Of a stretch of 64,000 nt of DNA, positions 11,048-21,575 are shown one piece after another. The notes beneath the pieces were generated by a model that worked only from the letters and a program-made list of their open reading frames with translations, did not search any database and was not told the DNA's origin. Position 1 is the first letter of the stretch. Every line of letters starts with the position of its first letter. The translations under genes and the position numbers were made by a program. Source of the stretch: Toxorhynchites rutilus septentrionalis (taxonomy: Eukaryota > Arthropoda > Insecta > Diptera > Culicidae); assembly GCF_029784135.1 (NCBI RefSeq), contig NC_073744.1, positions 83,535,035 to 83,599,034 of the forward strand, read 5' to 3'.

Positions 11048-12172
11048 GAAGTGGGTTATATCTATGGTATAACCGCAAGGGTGACGTAGGACTATCGTTG
11101 ATTTAGAGATCATTTGTATGAAGTTGAATCTGAATTCATTCTGAATGAATGAATATTTGGAGAACTTCGAAAACGAGAGCGTTACGTTGGAGGCACAAGG
11201 TTTTATGCATCCAATATTGGATACGGAAATATCCTACTGATGGGGAAGAATAATCTTCAGAAGCTATCCTGTTGATTGCGATTGATTGAAAAATCACAAA
11301 ACCTGTATTTGTATTTGGTCACAGTGTTACATGGATAGAAAACATTAAAATAAACTCTTTCACATGAATATATTTTGAAAATTCCCAAAGGAACTGGCAG
11401 ATTATTTTCAGTAACGATTAGATATTTCCACATTTTCCTCGATACTGGAAGCCCACCAGTGGTTAATGCCAACTCGATAACCACCTGTTAATAGCACTTG
11501 ATTGAAACATATTTGGTCACAGTGTAACATGGATAGAAAACATTCAATTAAACTCTTTCACATGAATATATTTTGAAGATTCCCAGAGGAACTGGCAGAT
11601 TATTTTCAGTAACGATTAGATATTTCCACATTTTCCTCGATACTGGAAGCCCACCAGTGGTTAATACCAACTCGATAACCACCTGTTAATAGCCGCGCGT
11701 ATATGTGTGTGTAGCGATGTCTTCCCAGGGAACCGTTTGTGGCATCACGCTCCTCCTGATAGATTCCCTTCTGGCCTAGGGTGCACAAACAGGCTCTTGG
11801 TGACACCGTTCATCCGCGCTTTCATGATAAATAAAGAGCTTCACCGCAACAGCGACAACATGCTCCAATCGCTGTCCAATTAGAACTGAGTGGATTTCCG
11901 AGCGCCGCTCGCTTATATACCGATTGGTGATTTCAATAGCCTGTTTTGAAAGCAATTTTAAGACTATTGAAACAAGTTTTTGGATCAAAAAGTAACAAGT
12001 ATATAACGCGTAGACATTTTATCTTTCGAATGAAGTGTTTATCATACCATTTCGTTCAGTTGTTTAGGAGCTATTAACGCTCAAAATCTCGGTCTCCGGC
12101 GTAACGCTTTCGTTTTCGAAACTTTGATTTTACACCCCGGTATAGAAATGAAAGACGTAGTCCTACGTCAAA
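11048..12172 (-). mobile_element. D3: Helentron/DINE-like element, family beta, both ends present
   Basis: Minus-strand 5' end at 12172 is TTTTGACGTAGGACTACGTC, then a block seen also in D5 and near 32780 (motif ACCGGGGTGTAAA). The 3' end carries the inverted motif (TAGTCCTACGTCA, 11092-11104) and a hairpin at 11054-11074 (arms GGTTATATC and GGTATAACC). The interior is unrelated to family gamma. It contains two near-identical tandem segments. Confidence 0.65.
11284..11693. repeat. Tandem duplication, 198-bp period, inside D3
   Basis: Sequence around GCCCACCAGT at 11451 recurs at 11649 with few differences, and both repeats end CACCTGTTAATAGC. A single copy of the related segment is found in D5. 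Confidence 0.85.
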
Positions 12173-12589
12173 ACAGAAAAATGCGTTGTCATGGTTATGA
12201 GCATTTCTGATGAAACAATTCATTGCAAATACATTCCTATGCTCGCTACATCATCGAATCACGGTGTATGGCAAAAGTAAATTGCCCCAGGATCTAATCA
12301 ATTCAGCTTCCAATAATTTTAACTTCAGCTCAGTATTTTACATTGTTTTTTTTTCTCCCATTTGGTCGAGATCGTTTGGAGGATGAGATACTTGTTCAGC
12401 GATTTGTTAGCTGCCCGCCACGTTCGTTTTGGTATATCGTGCATATAAAACTAAAATTTCAAATTAAAATAAAAAAACATTGTGATGACTTGCTTGAGGG
12501 TTTATGATCGTTAACAGTTGAATTTATTGGGGTTTTCTGCAAGAGGCGCTTTTTTCAAAAATAATGAAAACAATGCAAAATCAGCCATA
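12173..12589. other. Unassigned spacer
   Basis: No gene seen. Confidence 0.4.
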
Positions 12590-13477
12590 CAAATGTAACA
12601 CAAATTTCTGCATTACTCGAGAATTAATCAAGCAAATGAAACCAAATTAGGCATATGGAGGTTTGATGGTGCAATAAATGTTTCTATGGTGGTTAAACAC
12701 TCCACCCCCTCTCTAAGACAAGGCTGCCATACAAATGAAACGCTAATTTCTGCATTACTCGAGAATTAATCAAGCAAATGAAACTAAATTTGGCATGTGG
12801 AGGTTTTTGGGTACGAGAAATGTTTCTATGATGTTTTCTTCTCCTGCGAATCGGAAAGGGGTCCCGTAGGAATAATACACATATTTCAACCAAACATATT
12901 CCAACCAAACATGATAATTGGAAAACTCTCAAGGAAAATGGGAAAATTCGGAGAATTCAATTCGCATATGTTCTGTAATAACTAGTGACAAGCTATGTTA
13001 GTCCATTTGATGTTTGTGCTAACGAAATTGATCTTCGTTCGAAAATGGAAATGGATTTTAATTATCACATTATCACATTACATTACATTATCACATTATC
13101 AACGCTCTGGAGTTCTATCTATATACATAAAATCACCTTATCAACACCGAATGTGTTGATAAGAGCAAAACTCGAGAAAGGAATTGTCCGATTTAGGGCT
13201 GTTCTATCAGATTTCATGTATATAACATTTATTCCATGTAACGGAGAAACATGTTATTTGCAAATGGTTGAAAAATCTTGAACGAGAATTGTGTCTGAAA
13301 ATAATCTGATATTATAATAACGAGTGTAGGGAGAAGTATAATTTTAAAGGGTAGATGAGAAGATCAATCAATGAACAGTTCTGCGATTGAACCCATGAAC
13401 GTCCGCTTAGTAAGAGAACGTGAATGCGATAACGGTATATAAATTTTGGGCGGGACGAAGTTTGCCGGGTCAGCTAG
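12590..13477 (+). mobile_element. F1c: Helitron-like repeat, 5' end missing
   Basis: It ends GGGTCAGCTAG at 13477 followed by T. It holds two poly-C/poly-G units near 12600-12850 and the same interior as F1d and F1e (for example the GTAACGGAGAAACATG segment near 13240). A simple ATTATCAC repeat lies at 13060-13110. Confidence 0.6.
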
Positions 13478-14003
13478 TGATCATATAAATCGTGGAATGA
13501 TCTGTTTACTGAATGTTTTTTGCAGTGAAGCCATGTTTGTTTTTAAATTTTCACAATACAACTGAACAATTCGTAGATGGTTGTATGATCAACTACATGG
13601 AAGTTTAGAAAGCGAACATAACAGACTATTGCTTCAATTTGTAACAGCAGTTCTGATCTGAATGAAATCCAAGCAATGAGTGAACCACTTTCGATTCTGT
13701 GTGTCTTTCATATCTTTTTGTATGTAAAATTATAATGATTTTTTAATAATGTATTTTTGTTTCCCTCTTGTATATTGTCTCTTAAATGTTACTCGTGTTC
13801 ATCGAGATTTGAGTGAATGTTATGTATAATATAATCTGATATCTTCATTACCATTATAAGGAAGAAGTACAGATAATATGGTACCCGGATAAGGGATTTT
13901 TGTCAGTACTGCGCTGAAATGCAGAATCCCAATGAATTCAGATACACATATTGGTACACATACTTTCTTTCAATTTCATTGTGTAGTGAAATCCAACCAT
14001 GTA
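13478..14003. other. Unassigned spacer
   Basis: AT-rich, no gene seen. Confidence 0.4.
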
Positions 14004-14891
14004 GGGGAGGACGGGGTAAGACGGCCTCCCTAAGCATGGAGTACAATAAAACACAATATATACAAAACTAAATCATTTCTTCATATCAGCATCGATATAT
14101 AGGATGTTTTCCACAATCACGTTGATTTTCAGAAGGTTTACTTTTTATTTCAAAATGTTATATGATAAATAAAAAAAGGTATAAAAATAGTGATACTAAA
14201 ATCATGCGGGGTAATGTTGGCCATCACTAGGGTTACGAAGGCCACATGATTTTAGCCGTATAGAGGAATGTTGTTTCCAGCAAAATTGTACTACAGATCA
14301 AAGCCGTTGTACTTTAGACGTGACAAGAGTGGGAGGTGTTATTTTCCCTTAATTACCTATAACGGGTTTAATGCGCAACCCTTAACATAATTATCAAAAA
14401 CAAATCAAATTTATCATGAATGTGCCTCGAGTTATGCAATCAACAAATCAAGTGGTGTAACATGCGTTCAAATGATATCTTTTATGGCAAATCACATCTT
14501 TCACGATAGTGGCCGTCTTAACCCCGTTATGAATCGACTAAAAATGCCTCAATAATTCAACGAAATGCTTAAAAAACATACCGTTCTCTATATAACCACA
14601 CAGAACAGACCTGTTTGTTTACTATTATAACATTGGTTTCACATATTCACCACTAAAACACTAAATTTCTAGAGAGCAAACCTATAAATCGATGCTCGAC
14701 GTCATCTGAAAAGTTTATTTTTGTTGTTCTACCATAACGTTTCACCTATACACACGCCAAAATGGATATACATAATTGAGGGTAATGCAATACACTAAAA
14801 TAATGTATTATAATTGCCCAATAGTTGACTGTTTCAATAATCTAGAGAGTGGCCATCTTACCCCGGGTGGCAGTATTCCCCCGCCTTCCCC
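14004..14891. mobile_element. M1: TA-flanked inverted-repeat element (MITE-like)
   Basis: The left end GGGGAGGACGGGGTAAGACGG and the right end, read in reverse (GGGGAAGGCGGGGG, then GGGGTAAGATGGCC), form imperfect terminal inverted repeats flanked by TA on both sides (14002-14003 and 14892-14893). 888 bp with no transposase frame, so non-autonomous. Superfamily not determined. Confidence 0.55.
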
Positions 14892-16571
14892 TATCTGGAA
14901 CCTGGAACCTACTACCTACAACGTCATTTGGATATCCTTTTTTGTTGGTTAACCCTGTTTATCTAACGTAAAGCGCTGAAGTGACATTTTATTTCAAAAG
15001 TTTTCATTGCACACGGTTCGATTAAAAGGAGATGGTTCCTAAAATCAAATACTCTTTATGTTCATACTGTTCAGGACAGTTATAAACTGTCTGAACCGGG
15101 GGTGTAACGCCACCATCAGAAACGTTTCACATTCGCGAACGATACTGCCGAAAGTGATAAGAGTCAAATAGGGGGTCGAGATTGTGATGGGTTACGGAGA
15201 GTCCTCAACGAGCCACTTTCTGCACACAACGATGAACAATAAATGAAAATAAATCAATTGAATTAAGTCTAAAGAGAATTAAAAGTTTATTGCGATTGAG
15301 CCCATAAAGTTCCTGTTTGACGTTTTGTGCGATTAAATCAATTACCATTTCGACTTAGCGCAGGATGTTGTCTTTGTTATCCCCAGGTGGCCCATATTTT
15401 TCGAGGTTTTATGACGTTGGAGCACAATAAAAGCGTAATAACAGGTCGAATTTAATTAGCCTAGAGTGACACCAAGAATACGGTTTGTATTATTTAATAG
15501 AAGGAAAAATCGCATTGAAGGCATACCAAAATAGCAGTGCTAAAGCCAAACCTGAATTGTAACTGTTGATTACTCCGGTTGGAAAATGTGCTTGTAACAA
15601 ATTGTGGCAAAATAATTTTGGTCCTCGAAAACTGTTAAAAAATAACGTGACAAACTTGGTCCCACCGCTGGAAAAAAAACCGGCAGAGTGTATTTCATGT
15701 AGGTTGAAGCCTGCTAAATGTCTACTCAATCAGGTAGACCAGAGGCGGTTCCAATTGCAATTCGAAATCGGAAAATATCAATTGCGTCTATTATCGCCGT
15801 TTTGATAGCAATCACGTGGTTTTGCCGTACCTCGGTTCGAAATTCGAGGTCATCTGGCACACCCCTTCAAACGTGCAATTTGGCCAAAACGCTCAAAGCA
15901 ATATGATACTGGTGCTTCAGCGAGAAGAGCGGAACCGCCGGTGAAAAAAAAACATTTGAATTCGTTTGATCTAGCTATCCGTTCGTTGAGATCAGTTCGA
16001 CGTAATGTACAGAGATCAATGGGAACATTTTTTCCTATTATAACAGATTTTTTTTTCAGGGTAGATGCTTCAATGCCAGTAGTTGTGCATGATTTATTGC
16101 TCGCTTGTTGAAATGCTATGGTCATTGGGATTGTAGGCACGAAATTTTATCAATTGGTATTTTAGGTGTGAAGGAACTCGATTTCAATATAGCTAGGATA
16201 ATTATAGCTTCATTTAAATTCATCATTTCATTCTAGATGAGTATACCAAATCCCGTAGCTGTCATCCACTTTCACATACAGATCATAAAGGAACGTCATT
16301 TGTTATGCGACACCAATTCCAGCGACGCCTCGTTGAAACATATAATCGCGATGGCAGTGAGAGTGACATTGATAAACTTTCAGAAGAAAAAAATATACAA
16401 CAAAATGTAGAAATGACAGCAAATGAGATCTTCTGCCACCTTCATTCTAGCTTGAATAATGTGATTTAGCGCATCTTTGAGCAGCGATGATGTTTGTCTA
16501 ATAATTTTAGGATTTAAATTCGACAGAAAAGCCAGTTTTATTATTCATTGCTTATTACTTCTTGAATTGCA
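14892..16571. other. Unassigned, short open frames at 15490-16140
   Basis: Several overlapping open frames of 60-96 codons occur on both strands at 15490-16140. The minus-strand frame at 15490-15729 looks more protein-like than its surroundings, but I recognise no family. No other structure seen. Confidence 0.3.
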
Positions 16572-16748
16572 CTAACGTTTCCCTTGAAACTTTCGCCGTC
16601 TCAACGTGGGTATTACTTGTGTCATTTTTGTTGGTAGTACTTGTTGAGATTTCTAATGCAAAATAACACGCCTTGAAAGTCCAGCACGGGAATCAAACCC
16701 GAACCTCAGGCATGATAATATCTGACGCTAACCACTCGATCACGGAAA
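16572..16748 (-). mobile_element. S2a: tRNA-derived SINE (second family)
   Basis: On the minus strand it begins with a tRNA-like head (GAGTGGTTAGCGTCAG and GGGTTTGATTCCCG, the pol III B box) and continues into the tail shared with S2b-S2d (GGCGTGTTATTT, CAACAAGTACTACC, GAGACGGCGAAAG). The central part is shorter than in S2b. Confidence 0.7.
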
Positions 16749-16771
16749 CATTTATTGCTTATCTAGTTATA

Positions 16772-17415
16772 CAGCCATTTCATGCCAAACCGATATAGTG
16801 GCTCTCAGATTTTCGTGAAACGAAATTAATAAATATTTTTTCCAAAGAAGTCTAGCTCTTTGGCTTTAATTTTATATATCGATCATCTAAATCGGTCCAA
16901 TAGTTCAAAAGTTATGAATTTTCAAGAATAGGAAAAAGAGGAAAAAATTTACGTTCCGAACTATCAGTTAAATTTGAAAAACCATAACTTAAAAAATAAA
17001 AAGAGCACATCTCTGATTTTGAGATATTCTATGTAAAAAATCCTCAGCTTTCTAGAAAAAATATAAAAATATGTTTATGTACCATAATAAACAAATACAA
17101 TCGATGATAACGGAAACAAAATTTAAATTTTCCGCAGCTGATGCATTCTCCCTGAAAAATAGGCGAGGTGATTGGCTTTAATTTGATATGTCGGTCATTA
17201 GAATCGGCCCAGTACTTCAAAAATTATGAATTTTTGAAAAAGTCATTTTGGCAAAAAAGTGAAAAAAGTGATTTTTCGGTTACCCTAAAACATAAATGGT
17301 CACCCTAACGAAAAAATGAAAAAAATACGGGTCTAATTATATGTGACAAATAACAAATATACCACTTTTCACGAAAATCTGAGAGCCACTATATCGGTTT
17401 GACATGGAATGGCCG
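16772..17415. mobile_element. M2: TA-flanked element with about 48-bp inverted repeats
   Basis: The left end CAGCCATTTCATGCCAAACC and the following CGATATAGTGGCTCTCAGAT are repeated inverted at the right end with about three mismatches over 48 bp. TA flanks both sides. 644 bp, no transposase frame. Related sequence lies at 43600-44487 and a single end at 29335-29412. Confidence 0.75.
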
Positions 17416-18308
17416 TATAACAAAAAAACAATACAGAACTGGACTATAGCCTTTTCGGAATTTTATTGATTTAGTATAGTTTAGATATGTTTAGCTCACG
17501 GTGATTCTGAATCCGCTAACCGACAAACCATTTATTCATGACCCTCCCTCAAATGCCATAGTTTCTGAACGAAAATTTCCTCGGTGGGGATTCAAAGCGA
17601 GTGGAGTGATTTATTAAGAACTCTTTGCAGATTATACTGTATTATACATATTCCTCTATGAAGCTTGTGTATCAACCTGACGAAATTTTTTCGTGAATAA
17701 ACTGAATAATAGCGTTGAAATGATCAAAAAATACTTCGATGTCTTATATTATGTTCAACCCGTTAGATATTACAGAATTACAGAATTATTTTGTTTGAGA
17801 AGCATCATCCAGTAACTGAGGTTGTAGAAAGATTTGCCGTAACCTTTTAAAGTATCAAAAAATGCATACATCTTGCGAATCTGGTTGCTCGTCGTCAGCG
17901 TGAAGTGGCGTTCGCGATCAAGCCGTGTATTAGAGTGCCAATGATGCATAGGAAAAAAGTGACCTTCGAATTTTAAAACGGTACTAGATTAAAAACGTTG
18001 ATTCTCAAGATAAACTCCCTATGTAAAATATCAGCTCAATCGGACTTCATTTACTAATGTCACACAGCCGTCAAAGCTTAAGTTTTTTTGAAAACCGAAA
18101 AATCACAAGTCCCGTTTGAAAATTCGAGATGGCGATTTTCATTGGCACTCTACCGTATATTCAATGTTTGTGTTTTAATAAGAAAAGGAGAATGAATTTT
18201 CTATCTAAAGATATAGAATATAACATACATATCAATAACGATTTTGAGTAATATGCATTTGATATCCCTTAAATTTTCGTTACCGTTTCCGTTGAGTATA
18301 GGGGGGTT
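17416..18308. other. Unassigned spacer
   Basis: No gene seen. Confidence 0.4.
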
Positions 18309-19628
18309 CCTATATATCTATGGTATAACCGCAAGGGTGATGTAGGGCTATCGTTGATTTAGAGATCATTTGTTTGAGGTTGAATCTAAATCTATTCTGA
18401 ATGAATGATTAAATGAATACTTCGGGGACTTCGAAAACGAGAGCGTTACGTTGGAGGCACAAGGTTATTATGCATCCAACATTAGATACAAAAAATCTTC
18501 TTCTGAAGAATAATCTTCAGGAGCTTTCCTGTTAACGCAGTATTATATGGATAGAATATATGGTTAGAAAACATTAAAATAAACTCTTTCGCTTGAATAT
18601 TTTGCATAAAAACGTTGATTCTCAAGATAAACTCAAGATAAAATTGCGTTTCAAGTCAGGTCAGGTCAGGCCTGGTAATGATCCCTCGATCCCTCGCCGT
18701 CCAGCTCGTTCAGTAACGATGTTGTCTTGTCGATGTCCTCACGAAAAATGAATGCGTTTCACCACCAGAATATCGCTTAAGTACGCTTTTTGTGCGTGAT
18801 TGAATCGAGGGAAGATGTGGTTTACGATGGCAATTTGGAAGGCAAACTAGAGGGAAATGAACTCTCTGAGTTTGAAACTTTCGCTGACTTAGCAATAATC
18901 GATTGAAAATTATATAATTTTCGCGATACGAAACATTTTCCGTTGCGCGCGCATACAATATTGGACACGAAAATATCCTACTGATGGGGAAGAATAATCT
19001 TCAGAAGCTTTCCTGCTGATTACACTTGATTGAAAAATTACAAAATCAAATGTATTTGGTCGCTGTGTTATATGGTTAGAAAACATTATTACTCTCAAGG
19101 GGGTCAGATGGACCTCCCTCTAAACCTCGACCTTTGGTCTGAGCCACGGGGATCGTTGAGCTTGGGCTCTCAAGGCCTCTTTTTTGGTGGCTAGCTCAAG
19201 CTTGAGGCCTTTAGCTCTCAGGGTCGGCTTTCCTCGTATTTGAGGTGATTTAGCGGGTCAAGGGCTCGGATTTTCCCCGAATACTAAACAGGTAAGTAGA
19301 TTTTTTTTCTTTTATTGTTACCTATTTTACAATGACGGCTGTGTGGGTGTGTAGTGTGTCGATGGCCGGCCGGCTGCTGCTGCTGTACCCGGTGGCGTGA
19401 TCTCGATGTCCTGACGATGGCTCTTCTCGAGTTGACGGTGGAAGAATTACGAAGGCTTTCCTGCAGACCAGCTCAGGCAAACTGATTTTCAATGCTCGGA
19501 GCTCTAGGCACGTGGTTCACCGGAGTTTTGCGTGATTTGGATAACGTTACGGGTCCTATTTAATAGCAAAATTTTAGGCTACCGAGTGAACAGTGCTTCT
19601 ACCTGGTTGAATTTATTTTCCGCTTGTT

Positions 19629-19638
19629 AATCATACCT
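19629..19638. repeat. Target-site duplication of copy B, left
   Basis: AATCATACCT, repeated at 25646-25655 directly after the A tail. The first one or two A's are ambiguous with the tail. Confidence 0.9.
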
Positions 19639-19671
19639 CAGTCAGCTCGCGCAGTCCGAAGCCGCCGGACG
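19638..19671 (+). promoter_or_regulatory. Internal Pol II promoter of copy B: Inr plus DPE
   Basis: TCAGTC at 19638-19643 matches the arthropod initiator TCAKTY, with the A at 19640 as +1; the first T is contributed by the target site. GGACG at 19667-19671 sits at +28 to +32 and matches the downstream promoter element RGWYV. Known I and jockey LINEs use such TATA-less internal promoters, which let each new full-length copy carry its own promoter. Use in this copy is inferred. Confidence 0.65.
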
Positions 19672-20009
19672 CAAAGTTGTTCGTGTCCGTTATTGTGTTG
19701 GAACAATACCGTTATCGGTTTCGCTGAAGTGATTGTGTCGCTCTAACGGTGTTTTCTTTATTGCGAGAGTGAAGTGATAAGTAATCACAACCAGCGGGAG
19801 GGAGAAGTCCTCCACTGCGGGCGCTGTGAGCGTGTGCCGTTCCTCGTCATCGTATTGTGGTGCGATACACCATTGCTGTTGTGCCAAGCGATCATCACGT
19901 GGTTCGATTGGAGCACCGTTACCGTGCGCTTCAAGTATTTTAGTTTATATATATATTAGGTTAAGGATTTAAAAAGAAAAAGAAAAAGTATAATTGTATA
20001 TCTGCCATA

Positions 20010-21575
20010 ATGGCAGAGTGCGATCCTCTTGATATGGACATTGAATCTGATGTTTCCTCCTCACTAACTACTGGGAAGTCGCTTAAACGCGTTCCCCCCT
20101 CAGACGATGTCTTTTCAGAGGAAGAGTTAATCAACCTCAACAAGCCCCCTTCAAGAAAATTGGCAAACTTTTCCACTTCGCCCCCTCAATCTCCCGCTCC
20201 CGCTTCCGATTATCTCCCGAACTTGCCTCCCAGCCCAACTGTTCCCGCTTCCGCTCAACAATCGACCTCGTCCTCCCCCGCAGTTGTCCCCTCTCCGCGT
20301 GTCAAGGTCTATCCAGAAGATGCATCTGGATCTGGCCCATGGGTTGTTTTCTTCCGGCCAAAACCCAACGGGAAATCGCTCAACGTCATTCAGATCATGA
20401 AAGATCTGACAAAAAATTATTCCTCCGTGGTCGAAATTAGAAAGGTTCGACCGAACAAACTGCGTGTTGTCGTGGCTGATCGGAAGCAAGCTAACGAGAT
20501 TGTTGTCGACAATAGGTTCGTACTAGAATATCGCGTCTATGTGCCCTGCCATAACGTAGAAATTTCGGGGGTGATCACAGAAACGGGTCTGACGAGCGCA
20601 TTAATAAAAGAGGGAGATGGCAGATTTAAAAAGCTCCCTTTGACGAAAGTTAAAATTTTGGACTGCCATCAATTAGGAAAAGTGTCCCAGGAAGAGGGAA
20701 AAACAAAATTCACCCCGTCCGACTCGTTTCGAGTAACTTTTGCTGGTTCCGCCCTCCCTGACTACGTTATGGTGGACAAATTGAGGCTTCCGCTGCGTCT
20801 CTTCGTGCCAAAGCCCATGACTTGCAACAAATGCAAGTCAGTTGGTCACACAGCAGACTACTGCGCCAACAAGGAGCGCTGTGCCACTTGCGGAGAGCAA
20901 CATGTGGGCAAATCCTGCAGTGCGACTGAGCATAAGTGTCCATATTGCGGGGGGACCCCACATGAGCTCTCAGCTTGTGAAAATTACAAGAGTCGCTGGG
21001 AGAAACAGAAGCGCTCTTTAAAGGAACGCTCGAAACGCACTTTTGCGGAAATTTTAAAGGGCGCTTCTCCACAGGCCCAACAACAACAACATCCAATCTC
21101 CTCACACAATATCTTTTCCACGTTGCCAGTTGACGAAATGGAAGCGGACACAGCTCACGGGGGTACACCGTTTATTTCCCAAGGGAATCCCCGGCGCAAA
21201 AATGTGACCACTCCCAAAATTCAATCACAAGTCCCTCCGGTGATATCCCCTGTTAGCTTGCCTAAAAAAACGAGTGCAGCGGACAAGCAAAATCAGGTTC
21301 CTCCTGGCTTCCGTGGGAATAGTTCACCTTCGAACGACCCAGCACTCGAGGGGACATCAAAAACCCCAACTGTCCCTATTTTTCCGTCCAGCTCAACTTC
21401 CCAATCGGGATTTATAAAGTTGTCTGACCTTTTGGATCAAATCTTCAAGTGTTTTAACGTTTCCGACTCCATCAGAACCATTGTCATTTCAATGCTTCCA
21501 GTATTAAAGACAATTTTGCAACAATTGATGCAAACATGGCCCCTCCTTGCAATGATTATCTCTCTTGATGTCTAA
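20010..21575 (+). CDS. Copy B ORF1: Gag-like RNA-binding protein, 521 aa, intact
   Basis: The protein would bind and package element RNA and shuttle it with ORF2. Layout: Ser/Pro-rich low-complexity N-terminus (residues 1-100), a central domain from about 105 to 265 conserved with copy A, then three knuckles: first C272 (C-x2-C-x4-H-x4-C), second (C-x2-C-x3-H-x4-C), third C310-C323 (C-x2-C-x4-H-x4-C). After this come a basic stretch (KRSLKERSKR), a Gln/Pro/Ser-rich linker and a hydrophobic C-terminal helix region (about 465-521). The start at 20010 is supported by the matching MAE- start of copy A. The stop overlaps the ORF2 start. No frame-disrupting change is seen. The function is known for the family; activity here is inferred. 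Confidence 0.92.
   Translation: MAECDPLDMDIESDVSSSLTTGKSLKRVPPSDDVFSEEELINLNKPPSRKLANFSTSPPQSPAPASDYLPNLPPSPTVPASAQQSTSSSPAVVPSPRVKVYPEDASGSGPWVVFFRPKPNGKSLNVIQIMKDLTKNYSSVVEIRKVRPNKLRVVVADRKQANEIVVDNRFVLEYRVYVPCHNVEISGVITETGLTSALIKEGDGRFKKLPLTKVKILDCHQLGKVSQEEGKTKFTPSDSFRVTFAGSALPDYVMVDKLRLPLRLFVPKPMTCNKCKSVGHTADYCANKERCATCGEQHVGKSCSATEHKCPYCGGTPHELSACENYKSRWEKQKRSLKERSKRTFAEILKGASPQAQQQQHPISSHNIFSTLPVDEMEADTAHGGTPFISQGNPRRKNVTTPKIQSQVPPVISPVSLPKKTSAADKQNQVPPGFRGNSSPSNDPALEGTSKTPTVPIFPSSSTSQSGFIKLSDLLDQIFKCFNVSDSIRTIVISMLPVLKTILQQLMQTWPLLAMIISLDV

Noticed and set aside
15490..16140. Possible host gene fragment in overlapping frames
   Set aside because: No motif, start context or splice structure; left as unassigned.
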